From positions 930,001-994,000 of the forward strand of contig NZ_BMDH01000001.1 in NCBI RefSeq assembly GCF_014635685.1: 64,000 bases of DNA, in the 5' to 3' direction. This DNA comes from Galliscardovia ingluviei (lineage in GTDB: Bacteria; Actinomycetota; Actinomycetes; Actinomycetales; Bifidobacteriaceae). Under the pieces are notes generated by a model. That model did not search any database and was not told the origin of the DNA. It saw nothing but the letters and a program-made list of their open reading frames with translations. This document shows positions 46,169 to 57,100 of the stretch, in pieces (positions within the stretch are counted from its first letter, which is position 1; the number at the start of each line of letters is the position of its first letter). A program made the translations under genes and the position numbers.

Positions 46169-48769
46169 TTAGAGTGCATCATTGAATGTGCGCACTGCCA
46201 CAATACGGCGTGCAGACTCAACATTGCCAATCACCAAACGGCGCAATGCCTTATCAGCATCCTCATGAGCTGCCAGCCAAGCGTCACCTTGCTCTACTAA
46301 ACGTTCAGCATCAGCATTACTTGGCCACAATCCTTCCAGCAAAGCCTCAGCCATATGGAAGGTACGATTCGTCCAGATTCCATCTGCCTCAGCAAAATAA
46401 CGTTCCACATACGCATTAGCGAGATCAGCAGGGGCGCTTGCAAAACCAGCAGCCACTGCTTCAAGCTGACTATTGGTAAGCTCAGTATTGCGAATAGCTT
46501 CTTCCCAAGCCCAAGTCTTAGCTTCTTCAACAGGACGACTTGCACGAGCACCCAAAGCAAACTGACGATTTTCTGTAGTATCTTTCTTAGCAAGCTCTGC
46601 TGCAATACCATCCTCGTCAATGGCGTTAATCCGTGCTAATGCTGTCAGTAGGCTCCAACGCAAATTATTATCAATTTGCAAGCCCTCAAGCACTACACTG
46701 CCATCAAGCAAGCCGCGCACTGTAGCCTCAAACTCACTATCTCCAGACTCACCATAGCCCAAATAAGCGCCAACCAGCTGGAACTGCACATCTGATCCAG
46801 CCTCAGCACGGCCTGCCAAAGTCCACAGTTCGTGCGCCACATGAGCCAAAACCTCAGCACGCTTTGCACTAGCAACATAATGCTTTGCAGTAAAGCTCAT
46901 GCAGCTCAAGGCATAGCGGTACGTAGTGGACTCAGTTTCACGAGCAAGCAAATGCAGCGTAGCATCCACAAAATCCTGAGCAGGCAATTCACCGTCACGG
47001 GTCATATCCCATAGTGACAACCAGATAACAGCGCGAGTAAGCGCACTATCAAAATCTTGTACATGAGCAAGAGCAAATTGGCGAGATTGTTCATCAAAGC
47101 GCAGCTTAGCGTATGTTAAATCATCATCATTCAGTGCGATAAACTCTGGACGTGGTTTATCAACAAGCTCCTCTACCACAGTGTCAGCGCCATCAACATC
47201 AAGTTCTACACGATCAGTGCGTACCACAGCACCAGCTTCATTAGTGTTATAGAAACCAACTGCCAAACGATGAGGACGCAACACTGGATGCTCTTGTGGA
47301 GCTACCTGATGGATGGTGAAAGCAGTAATTACTCCCTTATCATCAGTTGCCACCTCAGCAGAAAGTGTGGTAATACCAGCCTGTTCGAGCCATAATGAGC
47401 TCCAGGTGCGCAAATCGCGACCAGAAGTTGCTTCAAGCTCTTGCAACAAATCATGCAAAGTTGCATTGCTATATGCATGCTTGACCAAATAATTATGAAT
47501 ACCCTCAAAGAAGCGCTCACGACCTACATATGCCACAAGCTGCTTTAACACCGAAGCACCCTTCGCATAGGTAATGCCATCGAAATTCACATACGTGTCA
47601 TTCAAATCATCAATTGGCGCCACAATAGGATGCGTTGTTGGCAGCTGGTCTTGATTCAGCGCCCAGCTCTTTTCACCAGAGGTGAAGGTTGCCCATGCGT
47701 CCTTCCAATTAGTAGCCTCTGCTGTTGCCAAGGTAGAAGTGAACTCAGCGAATGATTCATTCAGCCACAAATCATTCCACCACTTCATCGTTACCAAATC
47801 GCCAAACCACATGTGTGCAAGCTCATGCAACACGGTTACCACACGACGCTCTGCTAACGCATCAGTAACTTTGGACTCAAACACGTACGAATCACGGATA
47901 GTAACCGTACCAATATTTTCCATAGCGCCAGCATTGTACTCTGGTACAAAAAGCTGATCGTACTTATCGTATGGGTATGGCACACCCCAAGTCTTGTTAT
48001 AGAAGTCAAAACCAGCTTTGGTGACATCAAAAAGGTAATCCGCATCCTTTGCCATTGCCTCCTGCAATGCTTTGCGGCAGTAAATGGCCATAGGCACCTG
48101 ACGACCGTCACCATTAGATGCTGTAGTACGCCAAACGGCATATGGACCTGCAACTAATGCTGTTAAATAGGAGCTCATAGGAGGAGTGGAGGTAAAGGTC
48201 CACATCACGCGGTTTCGAGTTTCGCCACCGGTAAGCGTACCTTCATCAGTGCGCCCAACAAGCTGATTCTTACTGGAAACCAGACCATTGGAAATCACTT
48301 CCCAACCCTCTGGAGCGATCACACGGAAATCAAATACTGCTTTAAGATCAGGCTGATCAAATACTGCATATACGCGACGTGCGTCTGGGACTTCAAACTG
48401 CGTATACAAGTACACATTACCGTCAGAAGGATCTACGCTGCGGTGCAAACCCTCACCAGTATTAGAATACACGCACATTGCTGTAACAGTAACCGTATTA
48501 TGCTCGTTCAACTGAGCAAGTTCAATACGGCTATCAGCCCATACTTCACTGACATTAAGCTCCTGCCCATTGAGTACAACAGACTGTACGCTATCAGCAA
48601 TTAAATCCAAGAATGTGCTGCTACCAGCTTGAGCATCAAAAGCAATAGTGGTAGTAGAACCAAACAACTTACCGCCGCGGGTAAGGTCAAGTTCAATATC
48701 ATAATGTTGAACGCTTACCACTGAAGCACGTTCTTGTGCCTCAACGCGGGTAAGATTTGCTCCTGGCAT
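46169..48769 (-). CDS. pepN: Aminopeptidase N (M1 family)
   Basis: This zinc aminopeptidase of 866 residues trims peptides from the N-terminus. The substrate-binding GAMENIG motif lies near residue 282, and the zinc site HELAHMWFGDLVTMKWWNDLWLNESFAEF spans about 317-345 with the HExxH and distal Glu. The N-terminal beta domain and the long C-terminal helical cap, typical of the actinobacterial enzyme, are complete. ATG 48769 has GGAGGAAAT upstream; the open frame from 48811 runs past this site and is not needed. It is transcribed alone, with its own UUCG-type terminator. Confidence 0.95.
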   Translation of the reverse strand: MPGANLTRVEAQERASVVSVQHYDIELDLTRGGKLFGSTTTIAFDAQAGSSTFLDLIADSVQSVVLNGQELNVSEVWADSRIELAQLNEHNTVTVTAMCVYSNTGEGLHRSVDPSDGNVYLYTQFEVPDARRVYAVFDQPDLKAVFDFRVIAPEGWEVISNGLVSSKNQLVGRTDEGTLTGGETRNRVMWTFTSTPPMSSYLTALVAGPYAVWRTTASNGDGRQVPMAIYCRKALQEAMAKDADYLFDVTKAGFDFYNKTWGVPYPYDKYDQLFVPEYNAGAMENIGTVTIRDSYVFESKVTDALAERRVVTVLHELAHMWFGDLVTMKWWNDLWLNESFAEFTSTLATAEATNWKDAWATFTSGEKSWALNQDQLPTTHPIVAPIDDLNDTYVNFDGITYAKGASVLKQLVAYVGRERFFEGIHNYLVKHAYSNATLHDLLQELEATSGRDLRTWSSLWLEQAGITTLSAEVATDDKGVITAFTIHQVAPQEHPVLRPHRLAVGFYNTNEAGAVVRTDRVELDVDGADTVVEELVDKPRPEFIALNDDDLTYAKLRFDEQSRQFALAHVQDFDSALTRAVIWLSLWDMTRDGELPAQDFVDATLHLLARETESTTYRYALSCMSFTAKHYVASAKRAEVLAHVAHELWTLAGRAEAGSDVQFQLVGAYLGYGESGDSEFEATVRGLLDGSVVLEGLQIDNNLRWSLLTALARINAIDEDGIAAELAKKDTTENRQFALGARASRPVEEAKTWAWEEAIRNTELTNSQLEAVAAGFASAPADLANAYVERYFAEADGIWTNRTFHMAEALLEGLWPSNADAERLVEQGDAWLAAHEDADKALRRLVIGNVESARRIVAVRTFNDAL

Positions 48770-48903
48770 ATTTCCTCCTTTACTCTGGCGCACGCTTGTG
48801 GCACGCGCCAACGTGCAAGCTCAATCCGACGCTAGAGCCTGCATATAGCTTTCACACTCTTATACATCTACATCTACTACGTATACACAATTTACACACA
48901 AAA

Positions 48904-48950
48904 CTGCAGTAGTCCTCTACCCTGCTCTACGCTCATATGAACTACTGCAG
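48904..48950 (-). terminator. rnj terminator candidate
   Basis: CTGCAGTAGT pairs perfectly with ACTACTGCAG over a 27-base loop, and on the minus strand TTTT follows. It is 72 bases after the rnj stop. The large loop lowers confidence. The rest of the 48770-49021 gap shows no gene. Confidence 0.55.
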
Positions 48951-49021
48951 ATTCGTGTCGCCACTGTACCGAGTGCTTTATGGCATAACGTATTGCATAA
49001 CTAATAGTGTTATTCGGCACC

Positions 49022-50836
49022 TTATTGCGCTGTATCCTGTGATTGTGCAATATCTGCTACAACCGGCACAATCATAGGTCTACGGTGAATTTTTCGAGCA
49101 ATCCAACTGCCCAATGTTCGCCGCATAATCTGCTGCAACTGGTATGTACCCTTAGTACCACTCATCATAGCATCTTGTAAATGCTCAACAATCTGAGAGC
49201 GAACCTGATCAAATTCGCTTTCATCTTCAGCCACGGCATTGAGGTAAATCTTTGGACCAGACACCACATTGGCGTGCTCGCTATCGACAACCACAAAGGA
49301 AGATACAAAACCTTCTGTGCCTAGAATACGGCGCTTTTCCAGTTCTTCATCGGTGAGTTCGCCAACAGAATCGCCATCGACATACACATAATTGCATGGC
49401 ACCGAACCTACAATAGCTGCTTTGCCATGATATAAGTCAATAACATCACCATCTTCTGCCAGCACCACATTTTGCGGATCTACGCCGGTTTTGACTGCAA
49501 TCAAACCGTTAGCCACCAAATGTCTGTTCTCACCATGGATTGGCATAGCACACTTTGGCTTAATAATATTGTACAAATACAATAACTCGCCTTCATTGCA
49601 GTGACCAGAAACATGCACTGCCGCATTATCACGGTTCACTACGCGAGCACCTAATTGCACAAGTTTATTGATGACTTTGTATACGCCATGCTCGTTGCCT
49701 GGAATAAGCGAACTTGCCAAAATAACGGTATCAAACTCATTGATAGCGATATCAGGATGATTGCCGTCTGCAATGCGACCTAGTGCCGCCATAGGCTCGC
49801 CTTGCGAACCAGTACACATGTATACGATTTTATCGTCCTGCACATCAGAGGCAGCTTTAAGATCGATGACTGTGCCTTCTGGGATATGCAAATATCCTAA
49901 GTCGGAAGCAATACCCATATTGCGCACCATCGATCGACCAACGAACACTACTTTGCGCCCGTATTTATGTGCGGCGTCAACCACCTGCTGTACGCGATGG
50001 ACATGGCTTGAGAAACTTGCCACAATAATTTTGCGCGTAGCCTCAGCAAATACTCGATCAAGCGCCGGTCCAATGCTGGTTTCTGGCTTAACGAATCCTG
50101 GAACCTCAGCATTGGTGGAATCTGCCATCAACAAATCCACACCTTGCTCACCAAGACGACCGAACTCAACTAAATCCGTAATGCGATGGTCGAGTGGCAA
50201 CTGATCAAGTTTAATATCGCCGGTATCAATCAGGCTTCCTGCCGGTGTTTTCACATGAACAGCCAAAGCATCTGGGATAGAGTGTGTTACCGAAACGAAT
50301 TCCAGATTAAATGGTCCTACTTTGAGTTTATCGCGTCCTGCTACTTCAATAGTTGTAGGAGTAATGCGATACTCTTTACACTTAGCTTCGACAAAGCCCA
50401 AAGTAAGTTTAGAGCCAATCAGCGGAATATCAGGGCGAAGCTTCAATAAATATGGTACGCCGCCGATATGATCCTCATGACCGTGGGTTAATACTAAACC
50501 ATCTACTTTGTCTAAACGGTTTTTAATATAGTTGAAATCTGGCAGAATTAAATCGACACCGGGCTGCTCTTCTTCTGGAAACAGCACACCGCAGTCAATA
50601 AGCAAAATATGCCCGTTATATTCAATAACGTTCATATTCCTACCAATTTCACCTAAACCACCCAATGGCACAATACGCATTGAGCCCTTGCGGTATTTAG
50701 GAGGAGCGATCAGCTGCTGTTGAGTGGGCGCTCCTACAGGAGGCGTTGGTCGCACTTTACGTGAACGCGCTCCGGCTTTTCGTTGTTGTGTGCGCCCTTT
50801 CGATGGCGCAGATTGTTGTTTATGTTGTTGTTCCAT
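49022..50836 (-). CDS. rnj: Ribonuclease J
   Basis: RNase J is a metallo-beta-lactamase/beta-CASP nuclease with 5' exonuclease and endonuclease activity for mRNA decay and rRNA maturation. The 604-residue protein has a basic, disordered N-terminus (about 1-50), the metal site THGHEDHIGG near residue 116, further ligands in SVTHSIPDA and IDTGDIKLD, the beta-CASP motif ASFSSHVHRVQQ near residue 273 and HVSGHCNEGE near residue 406. A C-terminal oligomerisation part follows. It lies downstream of dapB and dapA, a conserved actinobacterial order. Its ATG lacks a ribosome site but has a -10 box eight bases before it. Confidence 0.95.
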   Translation of the reverse strand: MEQQHKQQSAPSKGRTQQRKAGARSRKVRPTPPVGAPTQQQLIAPPKYRKGSMRIVPLGGLGEIGRNMNVIEYNGHILLIDCGVLFPEEEQPGVDLILPDFNYIKNRLDKVDGLVLTHGHEDHIGGVPYLLKLRPDIPLIGSKLTLGFVEAKCKEYRITPTTIEVAGRDKLKVGPFNLEFVSVTHSIPDALAVHVKTPAGSLIDTGDIKLDQLPLDHRITDLVEFGRLGEQGVDLLMADSTNAEVPGFVKPETSIGPALDRVFAEATRKIIVASFSSHVHRVQQVVDAAHKYGRKVVFVGRSMVRNMGIASDLGYLHIPEGTVIDLKAASDVQDDKIVYMCTGSQGEPMAALGRIADGNHPDIAINEFDTVILASSLIPGNEHGVYKVINKLVQLGARVVNRDNAAVHVSGHCNEGELLYLYNIIKPKCAMPIHGENRHLVANGLIAVKTGVDPQNVVLAEDGDVIDLYHGKAAIVGSVPCNYVYVDGDSVGELTDEELEKRRILGTEGFVSSFVVVDSEHANVVSGPKIYLNAVAEDESEFDQVRSQIVEHLQDAMMSGTKGTYQLQQIMRRTLGSWIARKIHRRPMIVPVVADIAQSQDTAQ

Positions 50837-50844
50837 TCGTATTC

Positions 50845-50850
50845 TTTATA
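50845..50850 (-). promoter_or_regulatory. -10 box of rnj, leaderless geometry
   Basis: TATAAA on the minus strand ends eight bases before the rnj ATG. No ribosome site lies between, suggesting a leaderless transcript in addition to read-through from dapA. A GCATCT/AGATGC imperfect hairpin (50870-50903) lies just upstream. Confidence 0.45.
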
Positions 50851-50917
50851 CAGTACAGGAGTGTGCCTTGCATCTACGTATCTGTACTAGCATACGCAGA
50901 TGCCCCAGTACACTCAA

Positions 50918-51811
50918 TTATTCCAGTAATCCGGCAGCATGCATGCCTAGCACTGCTTTTTGCACTTGTTCAGGTTTTGGTCCTACATTTGGCAATCGCA
51001 TTGCCGTGCAATCTAATGCTCCTGCAGCATGTAATGCAGCTTTAGCCATTACTGCCTGCTGCCCGTCACCATTGAGCGCGTCTACTATATGGGAAAGTCG
51101 CGCTGCAATGCGTTGTGCCTCGTGAATATCACCTCGATCAAACGCATCAACGAGGTCGCGCATCGGCGAGGCAGCCACATGCGCTATTACAGATATAATG
51201 CCTACCGCACCTACAGAAAGGAATGGTAGGAATAGTCCATCATCTCCAGAATACCAAGCTAATGATGTAGCAATCTGCTTGGTAGCAACACTTGATAAAT
51301 CACCAGTAGCATCTTTTACAGCTACCACATGTTCAAGCTCACCGAGGCGCTTATAGGTGTCAATATTGATATGTACACCTGTGCGACCTGGCACATCATA
51401 GACAATAATAGGTAATTGTGAAGCCTTATCTGCGGCAGCATAATGTGCCACAATACCCTCTTGTGAAGGCCTCGAATAATATGGCGCAACAATAAGCAGA
51501 CCGTCCGCACCAGACTCTTGAATATGCTCAACCATGCGTACAGTATGCGCCGTATCGTTAGAGCCTGCTCCTGAAACCACAGGCACATTCACTACTTCTT
51601 TTACTGCGCGTACCAGCTCAATTTTCTCCTCCATATGCGTTACTGGAGATTCGCCGGTAGTGCCATTGACAACAATACCATCAGCTCCTTGGCTCACTAA
51701 ACGCTTGGCAAGCTGCTGTGCTACTTCATAATCAATACTGCCATCTTGCTTCATCGGCGTAACCATTGCTGGAAGCACTCGACCAAAAGGAGCTGGGCTG
51801 AGTAAATGCAT
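50918..51811 (-). CDS. dapA: 4-hydroxy-tetrahydrodipicolinate synthase
   Basis: The aldolase condenses pyruvate and aspartate semialdehyde at the entry of lysine and diaminopimelate synthesis. From ATG 51811 the product has 297 residues, the normal size, beginning HLLSPAPFGRVLPAMVTPM; the longer frame adds an unconserved segment. The NGTTGESPVTH block near residue 48, the catalytic Tyr in VAPYYSRPSQEG near residue 113 and the Schiff-base Lys in VAVKDATGDLS near residue 166 are present. It follows dapB by 100 bases. Feedback regulation cannot be judged from this sequence. Confidence 0.95.
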   Translation of the reverse strand: MHLLSPAPFGRVLPAMVTPMKQDGSIDYEVAQQLAKRLVSQGADGIVVNGTTGESPVTHMEEKIELVRAVKEVVNVPVVSGAGSNDTAHTVRMVEHIQESGADGLLIVAPYYSRPSQEGIVAHYAAADKASQLPIIVYDVPGRTGVHINIDTYKRLGELEHVVAVKDATGDLSSVATKQIATSLAWYSGDDGLFLPFLSVGAVGIISVIAHVAASPMRDLVDAFDRGDIHEAQRIAARLSHIVDALNGDGQQAVMAKAALHAAGALDCTAMRLPNVGPKPEQVQKAVLGMHAAGLLE

Positions 51812-51911
51812 GGTATTCTCACTTACTTCACTGTCACACATATGTACCACCAAATTACCTACTGGTTAAGACCTATGCTGGTTATCAGAGTCCGCGCCAG
51901 TTATCAATAGT

Positions 51912-52655
51912 TTATAAATCTAAGAACTGATCAAGCCCTACAGTAAGGCCTGGGTGTTCGCCAACTTTACGGCACGCCAGCAATACTCCCGGCATGAAAC
52001 TCGCTCGATCAAAGCAATCAGAGCGAATAATCATCTGCTCACCGGGATTACCAAGTAATATTTCCTCGTGCGCATTCAGCCCGCGCAATCGTACTGCATG
52101 AACATGTACACCGTCCACAACGTCGCCACGAGAAGGTTCATTACCTACTGTCGCATCTGGCATTGGAGCACAATCTGCTTGGCGACGAGCCTGAGCAATA
52201 GTATGTGCAGTATGAACTGCGGTACCGCTTGGAGCATCAAGTTTATTAGGATGGTGTGCTTCAATCACTTCTGCTGACTCAAAATATGGAGCAGCGATAC
52301 CTGCAAAATAGTCAGCAAGTACTGCAGAAATAGCAAAATTAGGAGCAATAAACACAGCTTGATCCTTGCGTGGTGCTTGAGCTAAAGCCTCGCGCACTTG
52401 TGCTAATTTGTCATCATTCCAACCTGTAGTACCAACAACAACATTGACGCCTTGCTTAATAAGCGTTAATACATTGTCCAAAGTGACATCAGGAACAGTA
52501 AAATCTACAGCAACATCAGTATTTTCTGGGCTTACTTGAGTCAGATCATCACTTGAATCTACTTGCAACGCCAACTGCATATCTTCAGCTGCCTCAACTG
52601 CTGCAACAACGTGTGATCCCATGCGTCCTTGTGCACCGACTACAGAAACGCGCAT
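51912..52655 (-). CDS. dapB: 4-hydroxy-tetrahydrodipicolinate reductase
   Basis: The enzyme reduces the DapA product with NAD(P)H. It has 247 residues, close to the usual actinobacterial length. The nucleotide fold VSVVGAQGRMGSHVV is at the start, GTTGWNDDKL near residue 78 and the catalytic EAHHPNKLDAPSGTA block near residue 132. The start ATG has a GGAGGAAAA site. It heads the dapB-dapA-rnj group. No lysine riboswitch was seen in the 109 bases upstream, which are otherwise blank. Confidence 0.96.
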   Translation of the reverse strand: MRVSVVGAQGRMGSHVVAAVEAAEDMQLALQVDSSDDLTQVSPENTDVAVDFTVPDVTLDNVLTLIKQGVNVVVGTTGWNDDKLAQVREALAQAPRKDQAVFIAPNFAISAVLADYFAGIAAPYFESAEVIEAHHPNKLDAPSGTAVHTAHTIAQARRQADCAPMPDATVGNEPSRGDVVDGVHVHAVRLRGLNAHEEILLGNPGEQMIIRSDCFDRASFMPGVLLACRKVGEHPGLTVGLDQFLDL

Positions 52656-52764
52656 TTTTCCTCCAACTGCTCGCTCTTACTCACCAACATGCGCTAGCGT
52701 TCAATCCGCAATATGACAAGCATATACACTATCAACACCATTGCATGTACTCATATGTAAGTGA

Positions 52765-54099
52765 CTATTCTCGATTGTAATCTTGTTTGCGCTTTTGAAC
52801 ATGCCTTCTCCACCAAGTGAACACGGTAAGTACACAGGCTGCAGCACATGCTATTGCTGGAACACACAAACCAATCAACGTGCCATGAGCGTCCAATACC
52901 ATGCCGGCAGCGGTTGAACCAATAGATCCTCCAATTGCTGTACCGGTTGATACCCAAGCCAGACCTTCTGTCAGAGAGGTTTGTGGCACTAATTCTTTTA
53001 CCAGCAAATTCGCTGTAGCAAATGTTGGTGCTACAAAAACACCAGCTAAAATTTCGCAAATACCAAGCACAACCAAATTCGCAGAAGCCGGTACGAAAAT
53101 CGCATACCACGCAGTTAGCACTGCCAAAAACACTACCATATGTGACCAGTGAGAACCGGGCAAATGTAATGATCCAAAAATCAAAGCACCAATCAGTGAG
53201 CCAAATGCGAATAATGCTAATTGAATACCAACAACTTGCGGCACGCCTAACTCGTCGGTAAGTGCTGTAATAGAAACATCAAAACTTGAAAAGCTGGCAT
53301 TAAATATCATAAAGATGCACACTAAAGCTGGCACACCTGCATATGCCAATGCCGAACGCACATGCTTATGATGCTCAGTTTTATTGCGATGCTTGCGCCA
53401 CATATCTGTTGATGCCGATTCGATAGCCTGATCATCGTGCAATGGATTAGCATTAACCGCAACAGTCTCAACAATAGGCATAGTATTGCGTTGTGCAAAA
53501 AACACGCTACCGCCAATAGCAGCACAGATTGCAGGAACTACCAGCTGAGAAACCGGGTGAACAGAGGTCGCTAGAAAAGCCGCAAGAATAGGTCCGAAAA
53601 TAAACACTAACTCATCAACAGCGGCCTCAAACGCGTATGCAGCATTAAGCAAGGTGCCATTATCCCCCGTCTCACGAAGTGCCCATGCCCAACGTGTGCG
53701 AACCAACGCGCCAAATGAGAATTGTGTCAAGCCGTTAAGAATTACCAGTACGAAAAGCAGCGCTAATGGCACGCGGAAAAAAGCACCAGCTGCAAAAGCG
53801 AACATGCTTACAACTTGAGCTGCAAGGGCAATTGGACCAACTTTAGCTTGTCCAAGGCGGTCAAAAAGACGAGCAAATACCGGTGTCACCACTGCTGCCG
53901 CAAGCACAAATGCCGCGCTCATCGTGCCCGCAATAGTCCAATTATTATATAGGTGATTGAGTGCAAGCACTATACCTAAACTCATCATTGACATCGGCAA
54001 GCGTGCAAACGCTGCAGCAATGCAGAAACGCCGTGTACCTGGTATGCTAAACAATTTAGCATATGGCAACTGGTCGAGCCGCGTGCGTAGCGACTGCAT
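52765..54099 (-). CDS. MFS transporter
   Basis: The 444 residues have about 12 membrane segments in two halves separated by a charged cytosolic loop (about 210-245, with many His, Lys and Glu). The pattern RLFDRLGQAKVGP near residue 75 matches the loop 2-3 motif of the major facilitator superfamily, and ALRETGDNGTLLNAAYAFEAAVDELVFIFGP near residue 140 is typical of actinobacterial drug-efflux-like members. ATG 54099 has AAAGGGAGG. The substrate is unknown. It ends 109 bases upstream of dapB on the same strand; no terminator was identified between them. Confidence 0.88.
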   Translation of the reverse strand: MQSLRTRLDQLPYAKLFSIPGTRRFCIAAAFARLPMSMMSLGIVLALNHLYNNWTIAGTMSAAFVLAAAVVTPVFARLFDRLGQAKVGPIALAAQVVSMFAFAAGAFFRVPLALLFVLVILNGLTQFSFGALVRTRWAWALRETGDNGTLLNAAYAFEAAVDELVFIFGPILAAFLATSVHPVSQLVVPAICAAIGGSVFFAQRNTMPIVETVAVNANPLHDDQAIESASTDMWRKHRNKTEHHKHVRSALAYAGVPALVCIFMIFNASFSSFDVSITALTDELGVPQVVGIQLALFAFGSLIGALIFGSLHLPGSHWSHMVVFLAVLTAWYAIFVPASANLVVLGICEILAGVFVAPTFATANLLVKELVPQTSLTEGLAWVSTGTAIGGSIGSTAAGMVLDAHGTLIGLCVPAIACAAACVLTVFTWWRRHVQKRKQDYNRE

Positions 54100-54194
54100 A
54101 TTCCCTCCCTTTCGTGCAGGTGTATGTCATCCTTGCCTCTAAACTCCATTTGCTCTGCAGGTATGTGTACAGACTTAAAGGCGCGTCAACGGTG

Positions 54195-57100
54195 TTATAG
54201 GCGCGTTAGACGCTCTATAATTTCTTTCTCTTGGTGACCTGCAGCTACAATCAAACGATTACTTTCCTGCGCTTCGCTCACATAATATAAAGCCGCATCA
54301 ATACACTCTATATCAATACCCTGAGTGCGAGCAAGCAGCAGGCGGTATAAGTCAAGTTGCACTAGCTTATCACTAATGTCTTGACCAGTTGGTCGTTTGC
54401 CGGTTTTCCAATCGATAATGGTGTATTGTGCACGAGAATGTTCATCAATACCGCCGGCAAACACCGCATCAAGTTTGCCATTATAGATACGCCCCTCAAT
54501 GCTCATCAACACCGAATGCTCTACCCAGAGTGGTAAGCGCGCATTCCATGTGCTTTCTACTAAGCGTTTACGCCATTGCAACTCACGGTAGCGCTGTGCG
54601 TGTAAAGCATTCTGCACATCAGTAGACGCTGTATCGGAAGTCATATCAGGGGATGTATCTTCACTATCAGACTGTAGGGATGCAAGCTCTTGCTCAAGTG
54701 CTTCAATACGCGGCGCGCGCCACTGATGCAACATTTCCATCGTAGGTTGCCCTACACTCTCTTCATTTCCAGCAGCACTTAATGCCTCAGGCAGTATATA
54801 TTCTTGCGCCCAAGCGTGAAAACTTGTGCCGGCAGCTGCCACAAATGACTCAACTGTAGGCATAGGTCGCACAATACCTTGCCAATAGTCAAGCTGGTCT
54901 TGTACGCTACTATGCTCCAACGTTAAGCGATGCTGAACTTGCGTCACCGACTGGCGTCCAGCTTCAAGAATGCGAGCACCCTGTGCTTGTAGCTGTTGCA
55001 GCATTTGCACCTGTTGTAATGCTTGTTGTCTTTCTGCACTAGTTTCACCGATATTAGCTTCACCTGCGCCATCAGTATCTACCATAATCATTGGTGCAGT
55101 AGGAATCTTAGGTATCAGAGCACCTTGCGCAATCAATTGCTGCGCTGCTTTGGTCAGTGGCGATGAGCCTACAGCATTTGTGGTCTGCGTAGTATCAACT
55201 TCATCGCTCGCAATCTGGGTCTTTGTATCCTCCTGCTTTTGCTGCCCATCTTGCATGGATTGTGCTACAGCATCTTGTACTTGTTGAGCACTGGTTCTCA
55301 GCGCAGCACGTGTGGATTCCGGTTCAACATGCCATGGCCAAGTGGAGCGCTCCAATGTAGTTGAGAGTGCCAGTGGATGCTCCCATGGCTCACACACTAC
55401 ATTTTGGTAATACTCATCTGCATCTTCGCCTACAAATATTCCCTCAATATGACCCCCAAACGTATCTTCTACCGGTACCTGTGTAAATTGACTGGCATGA
55501 GACAATGACCCGTAAACCTCCTTCCAAAAATTAGAAGGTTTTCTTGCTGTGCCTGCAAATACTAGGTTTTCAACATCTATGCCACTATATGGCACTGTCA
55601 TATCCGAGGAGTATTTGCTGCAAATCACCAACGCATCACATTCACTTCTGGTTAATGCCACATACATCAGTCTGCGATCGTCATCATGATACCGTTTGCC
55701 ATATTCACTACGCTGTCCGCGCCATACTCCCGATACAGCATCATCTACAGCATCTGTAAGGGTATTTATTTCCCCAGTGCATTCGAGGATAAGTTGCTCA
55801 AGAGAAGTAATGGACTGCATTTGCTCGGTAATATCAGCATCATTACTAGCATTATGAGGGAAATGCGGCAAAATATCATGATCAATACGAATCGTTGGTG
55901 GTACCGAAGTGGCATTATGTAGCCAAGTTTTCGCATCCTCACTATATTCAGGGACCTGATACTGCCCATCATAATGCTCTTCGTCAGCTGTACTGGTATC
56001 TGCTAACACATCATCTTCTGATGGCGCAACCAACTCAGTAATCTTCAAATTATCACCTGTGGCTTTATTCCCTCCTCCAGGAAATACTTCCTCGTTAAGT
56101 TGAGGAATAATAACTGCCGGCCACTCTAAACCTTTTGATTGGTGAATTGTCATAATTACTACATCAGCTTGTCCTTGTGCGGGAGCTAATTCACCAGAAA
56201 TATCACGCTGTGCGTTAATCCAACTGAGTAGTCCTGCCATAGTCGGACGTACTCCCTGCGGTTGTTCGCTCGTATACGCATCAACTAATTGCAGTACTGC
56301 TTGTAGAGCTAACTCGCTATGGGTATCTGAAGTCTGAGCAGTTGCTGGCTGCTGGGTGCTTGATGTGTTATTAGTATTGCCAGTGCTTAATTCATGTTCT
56401 GATACAGCACGCGCATTTAGTGTACTACTTGATTCAGCAGTTTCTTGTACTTGTTCTTGTTGACGAATAATACTTGCTGCCACGATTGGATCAATATCCA
56501 ACTGCAGTGCACGAAAGACGCCATATATTGCCTCTTGTATACTGCGATGCATACTGTGCTCAGCATTGCGCATCATCTGTGAAGCGGCAATAAGCGAGCG
56601 CATCATCGGTTCAGCAAGCGTTTTATGCTCGCGCTGCACATATTCGCGCAGTAACGCTGCAAAATGTTGATTGGTAATAACATCTACAATAGTGCGTGCA
56701 GGTGCTAACGCATTGCGGTAAGAGCGCAGAGCAGTTCGAATTTCCTTACTCGTGGTTAATCCTGGCTCTACTGCGTTTGCTTCAACAAGGGCGGCATACT
56801 GCATTTGCTCATTGGTAGCGCGTGCCAAGCCTGCTAGGGTATGCAAAGCCTGAGTATCGAGTGCAAACCGAGGAGAAGCTAAAACATGCATAAGATGCGC
56901 AGGATTGTCTCTAAAAGTCAATGCTTGCAATACAGCAATCATATCGGCTACATCAGGGCGCTGTAACAGACCCTCTACACCAACAACTTCACAAGACAAA
57001 CCAGCAGCTTCTATGGCTTGACGATACACTGGAATTTGTGCTTTACTGCGCATAAGTACCGCTACTGGAGAAACATGTTCCTCTTGAGCACGCTTGCGAT